Positions 1 to 8,647 of a stretch of 64,000 nt of DNA are shown in pieces. Positions within the stretch are counted from its first letter, which is position 1. Each line of letters begins with the position of its first letter. The translations under genes were made by a program, and so were the position numbers. The notes beneath the pieces are model-generated. The model did not search any database, was not told the DNA's origin, and saw only the letters and a program-made list of their open reading frames with translations. The DNA lies in contig NZ_JABKKG010000004.1 of the NCBI RefSeq assembly GCF_013166595.1, forward strand, positions 310,001-374,000, in the 5' to 3' direction. Origin of the DNA: Palleniella intestinalis. GTDB lineage: Bacteria; Bacteroidota; Bacteroidia; Bacteroidales; Bacteroidaceae.

Positions 1-349
1 CCCAATTCTCAGGGCTTGCGGTCACGAGCACCACTTCATTGCCGTTGCGCTGCTCTTTAATCAACCGGTGGTGGAGGTCTGTGCGCAGGATGTGCCTGTG
101 CGTGTCGGCAAACTGTTGGCAGAAAGCGTTGAACTCTTCTTCACTCATCTTGCCGAAGCAGTTGTGAAGCAGCCTTTCCTTTGTCCTTTGGTTAGGGTAA
201 AGGCGTGCAACCATGAGCAGAATCCACGGCATAATCCGCAGCATTGCCAATGCCAGACCGAGTCGTCCGCGTTGGAAAATGATAATGGACATCATGGAGT
301 CCGTAGTCGTCAGTGTGCCGTCAAAATCCGATACGAATAGTTTCTTCAT
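1..349 (-). CDS. HAD superfamily (subfamily IB) phosphatase, partial
   Basis: This is the N-terminal 116 residues of a HAD-family phosphohydrolase; the gene runs off the left edge of the window. It starts MKKLFVSDFDGTLTTTDSM, which is HAD motif I (nucleophile and acid/base Asp in DFDGT), and just before the cut it has VTASPENW, the motif II Ser/Thr region. The hydrophobic stretch between them, about residues 24-50, fits the cap of SerB-like IB members. It follows the UbiA-type gene by 38 bp on the same strand. In actinobacteria a prenyl-phosphate phosphoribosyltransferase works with a phosphatase, so a similar pairing is possible here, but that is inference. The substrate cannot be read from the fragment. 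Confidence 0.85.
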   Translation of the reverse strand, partial: MKKLFVSDFDGTLTTTDSMMSIIIFQRGRLGLALAMLRIMPWILLMVARLYPNQRTKERLLHNCFGKMSEEEFNAFCQQFADTHRHILRTDLHHRLIKEQRNGNEVVLVTASPENW

Positions 350-387
350 TTCTTTTGGTATAAAAAACAACCTATAACCTGCAACCC

Positions 388-1278
388 TCAATCTAAAACC
401 TTATCTCCATAAAGGATGAAAACATAGGAAAGTATCCAAAGAAAGATTACAACCTGCAGGAAATGGTCCTTATACAAGAGTTTCGTTGGGTCACCTGTGG
501 CGTCGTCAACCTCCGCAAGCTGGATGTAGCGGAGCAGTCCGAGAAGCACGAAAATGGTGGTAAGGTAGATGTATTCTGAGTTTGTTCGTGCCAAAAGTTC
601 AGGTGAGATGGTGTACATTATATAGCATACGACTGTCACGGCGGCGGTTATTGTCACTGATTGGTTGATGAATGCAAGGTTGTACCGATGCGTATTGTGG
701 CGCGGAGCCTCGCCGGTCTTCATCATTCTGATGACATCATCGCGCCTTTTCGCAAAGCCGAGAAGGAGCGTAAGCAGGAAAGTCATCAGCACAAGCCAAT
801 GGGACGGCACGATACCTGTGGCTGCACTGCCGGCGATTATGCGCAGTACGAATCCGAAAGAGAGGACGCAGACATCTACAATGGCATAGTGTTTCAGCAG
901 ACGGCAATACGCTATGTCGAGCACATAGTAGGCTGCGATGACGCAACCGAGGTCTGTTGCCCTGTCGCCGAGCGTATATACCATTGCCATTGAGAGGGAA
1001 AACATCAGCAGCATTATGGCATAGCCCTGCCCGATGGTTATCTTTCCGGAGGCAATCGGACGCTTGCATTTGACGGAATGGCGCCGGTCGTCCTCCACAT
1101 CGATGATGTCATTGTAGCAATAGATTGACGATGCGGCGAAACTGTAGGCGAAGAATGCGATGAGAGTGCTCACGAGACTTGTCATATTCGTTAGTGCTCC
1201 GCCAAAGAACATAGGCATGAAGATGAACGCATTCTTTATCCATTGGTGCGGACGAGTGAGTAGAATCAGGCTTTTCAT
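388..1278 (-). CDS. UbiA-family prenyltransferase (decaprenyl-phosphate phosphoribosyltransferase-like)
   Basis: A 296-aa integral membrane protein of the UbiA superfamily with about eight hydrophobic segments. The first Asp-rich motif is NDIIDVEDDR at residues 56-65 and the second region is LDIAYCRLLKHYAIVD at about 120-135. Both normally bind Mg-diphosphate of the donor. The N-terminus (RPHQWIKN) and the short form match the branch that transfers phosphoribose to polyprenyl phosphate rather than quinone-making UbiA or MenA; this is a family-level reading, not proof. It is co-directional with the HAD phosphatase downstream and two acyltransferases upstream, which suggests a surface glycolipid pathway. 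Confidence 0.85.
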   Translation of the reverse strand: MKSLILLTRPHQWIKNAFIFMPMFFGGALTNMTSLVSTLIAFFAYSFAASSIYCYNDIIDVEDDRRHSVKCKRPIASGKITIGQGYAIMLLMFSLSMAMVYTLGDRATDLGCVIAAYYVLDIAYCRLLKHYAIVDVCVLSFGFVLRIIAGSAATGIVPSHWLVLMTFLLTLLLGFAKRRDDVIRMMKTGEAPRHNTHRYNLAFINQSVTITAAVTVVCYIMYTISPELLARTNSEYIYLTTIFVLLGLLRYIQLAEVDDATGDPTKLLYKDHFLQVVIFLWILSYVFILYGDKVLD

Positions 1279-1293
1279 GTGGCTTTTGTTTTG

Positions 1294-2319
1294 TTAGGGG
1301 ATGAGTTTCTGTACTTTGGCTATTGCCTTGTGGAGCAGCCATGCGAGAGGGATGGATATTGCCATGACTATGAGGAACGTGCGCCAATAGCCGAGATGAT
1401 AGCGTTCGACAGGGCGCATGACAAACTCGACATGGATGAGGTACATCTCAAGGGATATTGTTCCGATGAACGCCGCGGCACGCTTTATCCATTGCGGTGT
1501 GTGGCAGAAGAGCTTGTTAAGCAGGATAATCATTGTCACGGCAAGGGGAATGTAGAGCATTCTCTCAAGGAACAGCGGAAATCGTCCGTGCTTGTACTGC
1601 TCCAGCCAGACGCAGGTGGCGAGGGAAAAGGCGAAGAGCAATGCCACAAGCCATATTGCAGAGCCGTCGATTGTCTCCTTTTTCCTTACGCTCTCCGCTA
1701 TGTTTATGCCGAGGAAGAATATCGGCACACGGCTCCAAAATATCTCAATATGTCCCACGGTGGTGTGGATTGGCGTGACATACTGCACTGCAACGCACCA
1801 CATTATCATACCAACGACGAGCCAGCGGTAGACGGGATGCTTGCGTATGAGTTCCATGTAAGGTGCTGCGAAGACATAGAGCATCATCGTGGCAGGGATG
1901 TACCAAAAGGTCAACTCATCACGTGTCCAGAAGTTCCAGTTAATGGCGATGTCGAGAATGAGGTCAATCCATTGTGCCGTAGTGTGCTGTTCGTGCCCAA
2001 GGAAGCGTGGGATGTAGTACAAAGAGGCTATCACCAGCCACGCAGGGTACACCCTTACGAGCCTTCGCCAATAGAAATCTTTCCATTTTTTCCAAAAAGG
2101 AGCGGTGGAGACGGTGGTCTTCATCCATGAGAACCATAGTCCCATGCCGCTCAGGAAAAGGAAGATGTCCACTCCGAGGTTGCCCATTCTCCGCAGTCCG
2201 AAGAACGCATCGGAGCGTGGAAGGGCGACATGGAAGAGGACAACGATGACCATTGCCACTCCCATTTGCTCTGCACGGAAGCGCGAAATGTCGGTGAGGT
2301 TGATGTCTTTGATTTTCAT
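1294..2319 (-). CDS. Acyltransferase 3 family membrane protein
   Basis: A polytopic membrane protein of about 341 aa in the acyltransferase-3 family, which O-acetylates or acylates sugars and lipids at the cell surface. The N-terminal FRAEQMGVAMVIVVLFHVALP, with its conserved His in the first membrane helix, and NLGVDIFLFLSGMGLWFSW (the family's G.D.FF..SG segment) are visible in the first 75 residues. About ten hydrophobic segments follow. A TTG codon 30 bp upstream lengthens the frame, but the ATG at 2319 is the better start because the extension lies in the 9-bp repeat array. It ends 15 bp before the UbiA-type gene. The acceptor is unknown. Confidence 0.85.
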   Translation of the reverse strand: MKIKDINLTDISRFRAEQMGVAMVIVVLFHVALPRSDAFFGLRRMGNLGVDIFLFLSGMGLWFSWMKTTVSTAPFWKKWKDFYWRRLVRVYPAWLVIASLYYIPRFLGHEQHTTAQWIDLILDIAINWNFWTRDELTFWYIPATMMLYVFAAPYMELIRKHPVYRWLVVGMIMWCVAVQYVTPIHTTVGHIEIFWSRVPIFFLGINIAESVRKKETIDGSAIWLVALLFAFSLATCVWLEQYKHGRFPLFLERMLYIPLAVTMIILLNKLFCHTPQWIKRAAAFIGTISLEMYLIHVEFVMRPVERYHLGYWRTFLIVMAISIPLAWLLHKAIAKVQKLIP

Positions 2320-2335
2320 AGGGTGGGGGATTTCA

Positions 2336-2412
2336 GTCAGTTTTGTCAATAATGTCAGTATTGTCAGTATTGACCGTCATTACTGACAGTACTGTCAATA
2401 ATGACAATATTG
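2336..2412. repeat. 9-bp-period palindromic tandem array (copy 1)
   Basis: Units of 9 bp resembling GTCARTATT run in one register, a 4-bp GACC insertion shifts the phase near 2372, and units then continue as GACAGTACT, GTCAATAAT and GACAATATT. The segment CAGTATTGTCAGTA can pair with TACTGACAGTACTG downstream to give a 14-bp stem. The array begins directly after the stop of the upstream acyltransferase and ends before the next start. It has no coding role that I can see. Confidence 0.85.
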
Positions 2413-3531
2413 TCAGCTCTTATTTATGCTTTCCGTGACAATCTCTATCGCCTTCTTGAAGAGAATGGCGGTGATGATTGTCGCAAGGATATAGAGCAGC
2501 AGTCCGGCGTATATCTCTCCGTGGCGTGAAATTGGGATTATGACTTTCCTTGTGACAGGGTGGCACACGAACATCGCAGCGGATATGCCGCCCGTCCATG
2601 CCAAAGGACGCAGCAGAGTGCCGGGCAACGCGCGGACAAGCTTAATCGTTCCTATGCACACAAAGAACGGTGCGAATGTCCAAAACACGAAGTCAACACT
2701 GAAAACAGCCACCAGCGCCAATGCCGAGATTGCCCACGGAGCCTCTAAAAGGCGCGGTTTCTCCGTGCGTTCCATAGTCCTTGCATAGATGATTCCCAAC
2801 GCAAAGACCGGCAGATTGCCCATGCAGTTGTAGCGGAACCAATTAAGTTCCGTGCTCAAAGGCTCAAAACTGAGCTGCACGGCGATACATCCGACAGCGA
2901 GAACGACAGGGACAAGAAGGCGCATCTTCTTGGAAATATGTCCCGATAGTGACGCTTTGCCGGGATAAAGCACAAAACGGTAGACGAGATACAGCTGCAT
3001 CGTCAGTCCGAAATACCAGTATGGACCGGGCCAGATGGCATGATCCGGGTCGGCATAGAGGTTGCTGAACATTCCCAACTGCCCCACAACATTCCAGAAA
3101 GTGTAACGGTAATGCCCCGGAGTCATATAGTCCACAAGGACAAAGGCACTGTACCCCACCGCCATCATTATCCACAGCTTCATGAAATGCTTCTTGACAA
3201 AAGTCCATGCGCCCTCCTCTTTCACCGGTTTCCGTGGCTCTCCGGCGCATTGACGGCCGCCTTCGTACTTCATGACCAAGCCGTATGCACTGAGGAAAAC
3301 AAACACCGGCACACCATAATGCCCGAAGAATGAGAACAGATGCGCAATGATGTCCCATGACGGATGTGCAAGTTCCGCAAACAGTCTTTCGACATTATGC
3401 CATGAGAAGGTGTACTCGTTCTCCTTCACCATTGGCCCAAGCCAGTGCGTGTAGTTATGGAGGACAATGGCGAGAATCGCCAATCCGCGCATCGCTGCCG
3501 CTTCCCTGCGTGTTATGAGTTCTTTGTTCAT
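2413..3531 (-). CDS. Acyltransferase 3 family membrane protein
   Basis: A 372-aa polytopic membrane protein of the same acyltransferase-3 family as its neighbour but divergent from it. Residues 10-30 (REAAAMRGLAILAIVLHNYTH) carry the R...R...I..VV..H pattern of helix 1. VPVFVFLSAYGLVMKYE at about 74-90 corresponds to the family's second conserved helix. A hydrophilic insertion at about 91-110 (EGGRQCAGEPRKPVKEEG) is unusual and falls between membrane segments. Two unlike acyltransferases next to a phosphoethanolamine transferase-like gene fit a surface-modification cluster. The acceptor and acyl group are not known. Confidence 0.85.
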   Translation of the reverse strand: MNKELITRREAAAMRGLAILAIVLHNYTHWLGPMVKENEYTFSWHNVERLFAELAHPSWDIIAHLFSFFGHYGVPVFVFLSAYGLVMKYEGGRQCAGEPRKPVKEEGAWTFVKKHFMKLWIMMAVGYSAFVLVDYMTPGHYRYTFWNVVGQLGMFSNLYADPDHAIWPGPYWYFGLTMQLYLVYRFVLYPGKASLSGHISKKMRLLVPVVLAVGCIAVQLSFEPLSTELNWFRYNCMGNLPVFALGIIYARTMERTEKPRLLEAPWAISALALVAVFSVDFVFWTFAPFFVCIGTIKLVRALPGTLLRPLAWTGGISAAMFVCHPVTRKVIIPISRHGEIYAGLLLYILATIITAILFKKAIEIVTESINKS

Positions 3532-3586
3532 AGGTGTGGTTGCTGCTTTTGGGTTGTATTTCTATTGTAGTTGGTTATGCCACTCC

Positions 3587-5422
3587 TCATTTCTTGCGTT
3601 TCATCACGACATCATAGTCCGTCTGATGCTTAAGGATTCGCGGTCGTGAAGCATTGTATTCGGGCGACAGGATGTTAAGGTCATCGCGGTAATACTTGCA
3701 CTTTATCCCTGCGAGATACATCAGAAGATGCGGCAGAGCGTCAGTCATGTACGGCTTGTTTGCCGAGGTTCGTATCGCCTTCCACAGCTCCGGATGCGAC
3801 TTGCGGTAAGACTTTGACGCCCAAATCCAGAACGGTATCTCAAACTCCTCTCGTGCAAGACGCTCCGTAATGGTGGTGGAGTGCATCCTGCCACTGAAGT
3901 GCGGCAGCTCGCGCGAGTGCACTTCCTCGCCGTGGTCAGGCATGTAGATGACCACAGTGTTGGTGTTTTCAAAGAGCCGGACTATCTCACGGACGATGGA
4001 ATCATTATATAATGTGGCATTATCATAGTCGCGCACGTTCTTCTTCCATTTCGGTCGCAGGTCCTCACGGTCACTGTAATCGTCGAGGGTGAAATGCTTT
4101 TTCGACTTCGGACACCGCACACGGTAAGTCTGATGCTGACCTATAAGGTGGAAAATGGTGAGATTCCCTTTCTGTAGTGTGTCACCGTCATGCGTGCGGC
4201 GTTCCTGTACCGCCTTGTAATCGTCAAGAAGTCCCTCGTCAAAGATGTGCAGCTTGTCGTTGCGCGCATCAAACTGAGCCGCCGACATCTCCGGGTCGTT
4301 GAGGAAAAAGCCACCGCTGAAGTCATAGACAGCCTGCTTTGCCTTAGGCAGGAACTCATTTGTGAGGAACGTAACGTGATACCCCGCCTTGCGGAATATC
4401 TCTCCAAACAGCGGATAGTCGCACCAGTCGCCTTTGTCGCCGACAGTGTATGTCGACATGATGTGCTTGAACACATAGCTCGTAAGATTCCATGGAGTCA
4501 CCACATCGCTATAAGCCACAAGCTCACCCCTCTTTGCCATAGCCACCTGGCGTGGCGTTGTGGGCAGATGATAGCCGTAAAGTCCGGAATGGCGCTTGCA
4601 GTATGCCTCGCCGATAATCAGCACAATGTTCGGCGAAGTGTAGTCGCAACTGTCGACGGTGACGGTTTTTGCCACATCTTTTATTATGTCTATCTGCTTT
4701 GAAGCAAGATAGTTTGCATAGACACTGAAGGAGAAACGATAAAGCGGAAGATACTGTTTGCCGCAATCTTTCTCCGTGAGTCTGTGCTCGATGCCGCCGA
4801 CTGTTTTCTGCGACATAAGGCTTTGCAGGTTCCGGAGGTTGGGGAAACAGTGGATTCCTGACACGATGACGCACACGGCGACAAGCACATTCCACAACGG
4901 GCGCACTCTCTTTATGCCGTCCGCAGCCTTGCTTTCGAGGGCGATAAGCCGTGAAGGCTTGCGCAGTTTGCGGTGTATCGACCAAAGAATATGCAGGATA
5001 GGTATGAGAAGAACCCAGCCCACGTTTGTCATAAGGACATCCGGCGAGAGATAGGCGGAGAAGAATTCCCCTGCCTCGCGTGGGTCTGTCTCGTTGACAA
5101 GCATGAGGATTGACGGATTGAGCGTCGTGTCAAACTTCACGAAACAGTACATGTCCACGATTGTCACGGGATAAGCGACGGCATAAACCAAGCCCCTTGC
5201 CACTGCCCGCAGCCGTTGCGGCAGCACCGCAAGCACTGCACAGACGACGTAAAGGCAGAAGAACAGCTCCTCCCAGGCATACTCGTAGAGCTTCGCCTTG
5301 TGGGCATAGTCCACGGAGAGCAGTGCTGCCGTGATGCCGAGGGCGAACATGAAGACAAGAAACTCCGGGTTTCTCGCTATCGGTGCGGTGATGATGTCAA
5401 GCCAACGTAACCGGTTTTTCAT
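3587..5422 (-). CDS. Phosphoethanolamine transferase-like membrane sulfatase
   Basis: A 611-aa inner-membrane enzyme with about five N-terminal membrane helices (residues about 20-190) and a periplasmic alkaline-phosphatase/sulfatase-fold domain, as in EptA/OpgE-type phosphoethanolamine transferases. The domain opens with NIVLIIGEAYCKRHSGLYGY (metal-binding Glu about 272). It has a candidate nucleophile Thr in WNLTSYV (about 314) and the late metal site DHGEE (496-500). The likely product is lipid A or another glycan decorated with phosphoethanolamine; the acceptor is inferred from the family. An upstream ATG at 5512 would add 30 residues, but that stretch lies in the hairpin element at 5447-5534, so the start at 5422 (MKNRLRWLD) is preferred. 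Confidence 0.85.
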   Translation of the reverse strand: MKNRLRWLDIITAPIARNPEFLVFMFALGITAALLSVDYAHKAKLYEYAWEELFFCLYVVCAVLAVLPQRLRAVARGLVYAVAYPVTIVDMYCFVKFDTTLNPSILMLVNETDPREAGEFFSAYLSPDVLMTNVGWVLLIPILHILWSIHRKLRKPSRLIALESKAADGIKRVRPLWNVLVAVCVIVSGIHCFPNLRNLQSLMSQKTVGGIEHRLTEKDCGKQYLPLYRFSFSVYANYLASKQIDIIKDVAKTVTVDSCDYTSPNIVLIIGEAYCKRHSGLYGYHLPTTPRQVAMAKRGELVAYSDVVTPWNLTSYVFKHIMSTYTVGDKGDWCDYPLFGEIFRKAGYHVTFLTNEFLPKAKQAVYDFSGGFFLNDPEMSAAQFDARNDKLHIFDEGLLDDYKAVQERRTHDGDTLQKGNLTIFHLIGQHQTYRVRCPKSKKHFTLDDYSDREDLRPKWKKNVRDYDNATLYNDSIVREIVRLFENTNTVVIYMPDHGEEVHSRELPHFSGRMHSTTITERLAREEFEIPFWIWASKSYRKSHPELWKAIRTSANKPYMTDALPHLLMYLAGIKCKYYRDDLNILSPEYNASRPRILKHQTDYDVVMKRKK

Positions 5423-5446
5423 TCGTTTTTGCAGTAGTATAAAGGA

Positions 5447-5534
5447 GTGTGGCTCTGCCACACGACTGATGTTGTCTTTGTATGCCCCATGGCTGAAGCC
5501 AAGGGGTATCATGAGGAATGTGGCGCTGCCACAC
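5447..5534. repeat. Triple-hairpin REP-like palindromic element
   Basis: Three close stem-loops: GTGTGGC-TCT-GCCACAC (5447-5463), CCCCATGGC-TGAA-GCCAAGGGG (5485-5506, one A/A mismatch) and TGTGGC-GCT-GCCACA (5519-5533). The outer two share the same arms. The element sits 14 bp 3' of nadD and upstream of the phosphoethanolamine transferase gene. It resembles repeated extragenic palindromes and may also act as a terminator. Confidence 0.7.
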
Positions 5535-5548
5535 TTGCGGCGGTGCGT

Positions 5549-6148
5549 TTATTCCAAATAAAGCCTGTTATTTCTGATGTATTCCGCCACTTTCGGACAT
5601 ACGAGGTCTGTTATTTCCTTGCCCTCCATGACACGATGGCGGACATCCGTGCTGCTGATGTCCAGCAGCGGTTGTGTCACAATGGAAAGGCGGAAGTCCA
5701 TGTCTTGCAGGGCTTCAGGCGTGGTGAGGGCGGAGCCTGTGCGCGGATATACAGCCACAGGGTGGTGGGTGAGAATCTCGCGGTGTTCAGCCCACTTGTC
5801 GAAAGCCGCCCAGTTATCGCCGCCGATGAGCAGTGTGAACTCCGTGGCGGAGAACTCCTTGCGCAGACTCCTCAGTGTGCGGTAGGAGAATGACGGCTTT
5901 TCAAGGTGGAACTCATAGTCGGACGCCGTCAGCCCCTCCTCATTTTCGAGGGCGAGGCGTGTCATTGCGAGGCGGTCATGGTCAGGGGAGAGCCTTGAAT
6001 CCGTCTTCCACGGGTTCTGCGGCGTGACAAGAAACCACACCTCATCGAGCCCGAACTGCCGGCGGAAAGCCTTTGCGAGGGCAGTGTGGGCTATGTGGAC
6101 AGGGTCGAAAGTGCCACCGAAAAGTCCGACTTTTTTCTTTGTTCCCAT
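5549..6148 (-). CDS. nadD: Nicotinate-nucleotide adenylyltransferase
   Basis: A 199-aa cytosolic enzyme that joins nicotinate mononucleotide and ATP to make deamido-NAD in NAD synthesis. The nucleotidyltransferase motif GLFGGTFDPVHIAH lies at residues 8-21, and the late ISSTDVRHRV matches the family's SSTxIR phosphate-binding motif. The length is normal. In-frame ATGs also occur at 6160 and 6214, but homologs begin just before the GGTFDP motif, so MGTKKKVGLFGG at 6148 is chosen. It lies downstream of yicC and gmk on the same strand, a usual Bacteroidales order, separated from gmk by a 22-bp repeat array. Confidence 0.95.
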   Translation of the reverse strand: MGTKKKVGLFGGTFDPVHIAHTALAKAFRRQFGLDEVWFLVTPQNPWKTDSRLSPDHDRLAMTRLALENEEGLTASDYEFHLEKPSFSYRTLRSLRKEFSATEFTLLIGGDNWAAFDKWAEHREILTHHPVAVYPRTGSALTTPEALQDMDFRLSIVTQPLLDISSTDVRHRVMEGKEITDLVCPKVAEYIRNNRLYLE

Positions 6149-6215
6149 GTGCTTCGTCATTGCTCCGCAAGTGGCTTCATAATGGTGCGTTTTGTGGGGT
6201 GTCAGGGAAGGCATT

Positions 6216-6303
6216 GCGAAAGGTTACCTTTTAAGGTGTGAAAGGTAACCTTTCGCCATGTAAATCGTTACCTTTCGCATGGCAAAGTGTTACCTTTTGT
6301 TTC
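6216..6303. repeat. 22-bp-period palindromic tandem array (copy 1)
   Basis: Four exact 22-bp units (6216, 6238, 6260, 6282). Units 1-2 carry AAAGGTTACCTTTT or AAAGGTAACCTTT. Units 3-4 carry the inverted form ending GTTACCTTT. The two halves are therefore near reverse complements and the whole array can fold into a long hairpin. It starts 38 bp 3' of the gmk stop. Confidence 0.9.
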
Positions 6304-6341
6304 GTGATTTGTAATTCCTTGCAAATCAGAGCGTTGGTGGG

Positions 6342-6917
6342 TTATTCTGCAAGGAACTTTCGGATTTTATCCAAAGTCTCTTGTTTGGCTGTTTCAAGGT
6401 CATCATTGACCACGACAGTGTCGAACTTCGGTGCGAAGGACAGTTCGTATTCAGCCTTTGCAAGACGCTGCTCGATGACCTCCGGAGCGTCTGTCGCGCG
6501 TCCAACAAGGCGTCGGCGGAGCTCTTCGAGTGAAGGCGGCTGGATGAAGATGCTCAGAGCCTGTGCGCCATACTGCTGCTTGATGTTGCATCCGCCCTTG
6601 ACATCAATGTCGAAGACCACGTTGTCGCCCTTCGCTGTCTGGCTTGTCACCTGGGATTTCAGTGTGCCATAGAACTTGTCGGTGTACACCTCCTCGTACT
6701 CCACAAACTCGTCTTTCGCGATTTTTGCCTTGAACTCTTCAGGCGTGAGGAAGAAGTATTCCACGCCGTCCTGCTCTGTTCCGCGCGGCTGGCGAGTGGT
6801 GCATGAGATGGAGAAGTGCATGTTAAGCTCCGGATGCTCCTGCATTAGCCACTGTACGATGGTGGACTTTCCCGAGCCGCTTGGCGCGCTGAAAATGAGA
6901 AGTTTGCCTTGTTTCAT
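6342..6917 (-). CDS. gmk: Guanylate kinase
   Basis: A 191-aa kinase that phosphorylates GMP to GDP in the cytosol. The P-loop APSGSGKST is at about residues 9-17. The GMP-binding region CTTRQPRGTEQDGVEYFF follows, and DIDVKGGCNIKQ is the Asp/Walker-B region. The open frame extends 66 bp upstream to 6983, but that extension translates the 9-bp array, so the ATG at 6917 (MKQGKLLIFS) is the start. Operon order on this strand is yicC, gmk, nadD. The long arrays on both sides are unusual for an essential gene operon. Confidence 0.95.
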   Translation of the reverse strand: MKQGKLLIFSAPSGSGKSTIVQWLMQEHPELNMHFSISCTTRQPRGTEQDGVEYFFLTPEEFKAKIAKDEFVEYEEVYTDKFYGTLKSQVTSQTAKGDNVVFDIDVKGGCNIKQQYGAQALSIFIQPPSLEELRRRLVGRATDAPEVIEQRLAKAEYELSFAPKFDTVVVNDDLETAKQETLDKIRKFLAE

Positions 6918-6941
6918 TTGGTGGTTTTGGGTTGTTTTTTT

Positions 6942-6981
6942 GACAATATTGTCAGTATTGACATTGCTGACAGTACTGACC
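6942..6981. repeat. 9-bp-period palindromic tandem array (copy 2)
   Basis: Four units in register: GACAATATT, GTCAGTATT, GACATTGCT, GACAGTACT. GACAATATTGTC is a perfect 12-bp palindrome. GTCAGTATTG can pair with CAGTACTGAC. The array sits between the yicC stop (7 bp away) and the gmk start. Confidence 0.85.
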
Positions 6982-6988
6982 AATGATT

Positions 6989-7861
6989 TTACAGTGCATT
7001 CAGCACCTGCTCCTTTATCTGTTCCAGTTCGTCTTTCATCTTCACGACGATGTTCTGCATCTCAGCCTGGTTGCTCTTTGAGCCGGTGGTGTTAATCTCG
7101 CGTCCCATCTCCTGAGCGATGAAACCGAGCTTTTTGCCGATAGGTTCGTCAAGAAGCATTGTGTCGCGGAAGTACTGCAAGTGGTTTGTCAGACGCTGTT
7201 TCTCCTCGGAGATGTCAAGTTTCTCGATGTAGTAGATGAGTTCCTGCTCCAGACGGTTCTTGTCATACTCCACGTCAGGGATAAGCTTCAGATTGTCGGT
7301 GATGCGCTGGCGTATCTTCTCCACACGGCTCTGCTCATACGGTTCAAGCTCCTTCTGAAGGCTGGCGATGTTGTCCAGTTTCTCGCTGAACTTCTTTTGC
7401 AGCGCTGCACCTTCCTGAATGCGGAACTCGATGAGCTGTGCAAGTGCGCAGTCTATGGCGTTCCGTGCCGCCGTCCATTCCTCTTCGCCGAGTGTCTCCA
7501 CCTCGTTGCGGCTGAGGACGTCAGGGAGCCGCAGGATTGTCGACCAGTCCATGGCGAGCGAGATGTCCTTCTCGTAAGCTATCTTGTTGATTTGCTGATA
7601 GTAGAAGTCCACCATTTCAGGGTTTATGGGAGTGGCAGCCGCAGTCTCGTCCTTGTCAATCCAGATGCAGAAATCCACCTTTCCGCGTGACAGTCTGTCG
7701 GAGACAATCTGGCGAATCTCCATTTCCTTCTCGCGATAGAGTGGGGCGATGCGTGTCGAGAGGTCAAGAGTCTTGGAATTGAGAGCTTTGACCTCAACGT
7801 TGATTTTCTTGTTCTCAAAGGTTACGGTTGCTTTTCCGAAACCTGTCATTGATTGTATCAT
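6989..7861 (-). CDS. YicC family endoribonuclease-like protein
   Basis: A 290-aa protein of the YicC/YloC family, first gene of the yicC-gmk-nadD operon. It starts with the hallmark MIQSMTGFGKATV and ends with QAEMQNIVVKMKDELEQIKEQVLN, both family signatures. The EMGREINTTGSKSNQ segment near residue 250 is also conserved. E. coli YicC is reported as an endoribonuclease acting on RNA; for this protein that role is by family. It has no signal peptide. A promoter with TACTTTTG lies just upstream (7890-7897). Confidence 0.93.
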   Translation of the reverse strand: MIQSMTGFGKATVTFENKKINVEVKALNSKTLDLSTRIAPLYREKEMEIRQIVSDRLSRGKVDFCIWIDKDETAAATPINPEMVDFYYQQINKIAYEKDISLAMDWSTILRLPDVLSRNEVETLGEEEWTAARNAIDCALAQLIEFRIQEGAALQKKFSEKLDNIASLQKELEPYEQSRVEKIRQRITDNLKLIPDVEYDKNRLEQELIYYIEKLDISEEKQRLTNHLQYFRDTMLLDEPIGKKLGFIAQEMGREINTTGSKSNQAEMQNIVVKMKDELEQIKEQVLNAL

Positions 7862-7889
7862 TTTCTTGTGTGTCTACGTTAAATTTATG

Positions 7890-7897
7890 CAAAAGTA
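7890..7897 (-). promoter_or_regulatory. Promoter -7 box for yicC-gmk-nadD
   Basis: On the minus strand TACTTTTG matches the Bacteroidota -7 consensus TAnnTTTG and lies about 30 bp upstream of the yicC ATG. I see no clear -33 TTG at 20 bp. Confidence 0.5.
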
Positions 7898-7920
7898 CAA
7901 ATTATTTGCGAAAAAAATAG

Positions 7921-7928
7921 TAAATTTG
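7921..7928 (+). promoter_or_regulatory. Promoter -7 box for tsaB operon
   Basis: TAAATTTG followed by C matches TAnnTTTG, 27 bp before the tsaB ATG. It is divergent from the yicC promoter and only 23 bp from it. The -33 box is weak. Confidence 0.45.
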
Positions 7929-7954
7929 CAGAATATTTAAGTATTTTGCGAAAA

Positions 7955-8647
7955 ATGGCTTGTATACTCAGTATTGAAACCAGCACCGATGTGTGCTCTG
8001 TCGCCATTAGTGAGGATGGCAAGTGTATCTACTCTGACGAGGACCGCACAGGCCCGAACCACAATGAGAGATTGGGAACGTTCGTCGACCAAGCCCTTGG
8101 CTTTGCCGACAGCCATGCCATTCCTGTCGATGCCGTTGCCGTTTCGATGGGTCCGGGCTCATACACCGGGCTGCGAATCGGTGTATCGATGGCGAAAGGC
8201 GTGTGCTATAGTCTTGACATTCCGCTGATTGCGGTGCCCACGCTTGAGCTCCTCAGTGTGCCGGTGCTGCTGAAGCATGACGACCTTCCTGAGGATGCGC
8301 TCCTCTGTCCGATGCTTGACGCACGCCGCATGGAGGTCTATGCCGGACTGTACGACCGTGCCCTGCGCCCTGTACGGCAGGTGCAGGCGGACATTGTCGA
8401 CGGGGAGACCTACCGCGAGTATCTTGACCGCCACCCTGTCTACTTCTTCGGCAACGGCGCAGCCAAGTGCATGGAGGCTGTCAATCATCCCAATGCACGG
8501 CTCATTGAAGGCATAGAGCCTCTGGCAAAGAACATGTTCCCTCTCGCCGAGCGCAGGCTTATGCAGGGAAAGACAGAGGATGTGGCTTATTTCGTGCCTT
8601 TCTATCTGAAAGATTTTGTAGCATTAAAACCAAAGAAACTCCTATGA
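7955..8647 (+). CDS. tsaB: tRNA threonylcarbamoyladenosine biosynthesis protein TsaB
   Basis: A 230-aa protein of the ASKHA fold that partners TsaD and TsaE in making the t6A base at position 37 of ANN-decoding tRNAs. It starts ACILSIETSTDVCSVAI (phosphate-1-like motif) and carries VAVSMGPGSYTGLRIGVSMAKG at about 50-75, the most diagnostic TsaB segment. The frame opens at a TTG 9 bp upstream; the ATG at 7955 matches homologs better. Its stop overlaps the next gene's start (ATGA at 8644), so the two are translationally coupled. Confidence 0.93.
   Translation: MACILSIETSTDVCSVAISEDGKCIYSDEDRTGPNHNERLGTFVDQALGFADSHAIPVDAVAVSMGPGSYTGLRIGVSMAKGVCYSLDIPLIAVPTLELLSVPVLLKHDDLPEDALLCPMLDARRMEVYAGLYDRALRPVRQVQADIVDGETYREYLDRHPVYFFGNGAAKCMEAVNHPNARLIEGIEPLAKNMFPLAERRLMQGKTEDVAYFVPFYLKDFVALKPKKLL

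Noticed and set aside
1279..2130. 283-aa plus-strand ORF opposite an acyltransferase gene
   Set aside because: It lies fully inside the minus-strand acyltransferase and has no family features. It is a shadow frame.
6216..6303. CRISPR array
   Set aside because: The 22-bp units are contiguous and contain no variable spacers, and there are no cas genes. The same holds for the other arrays.
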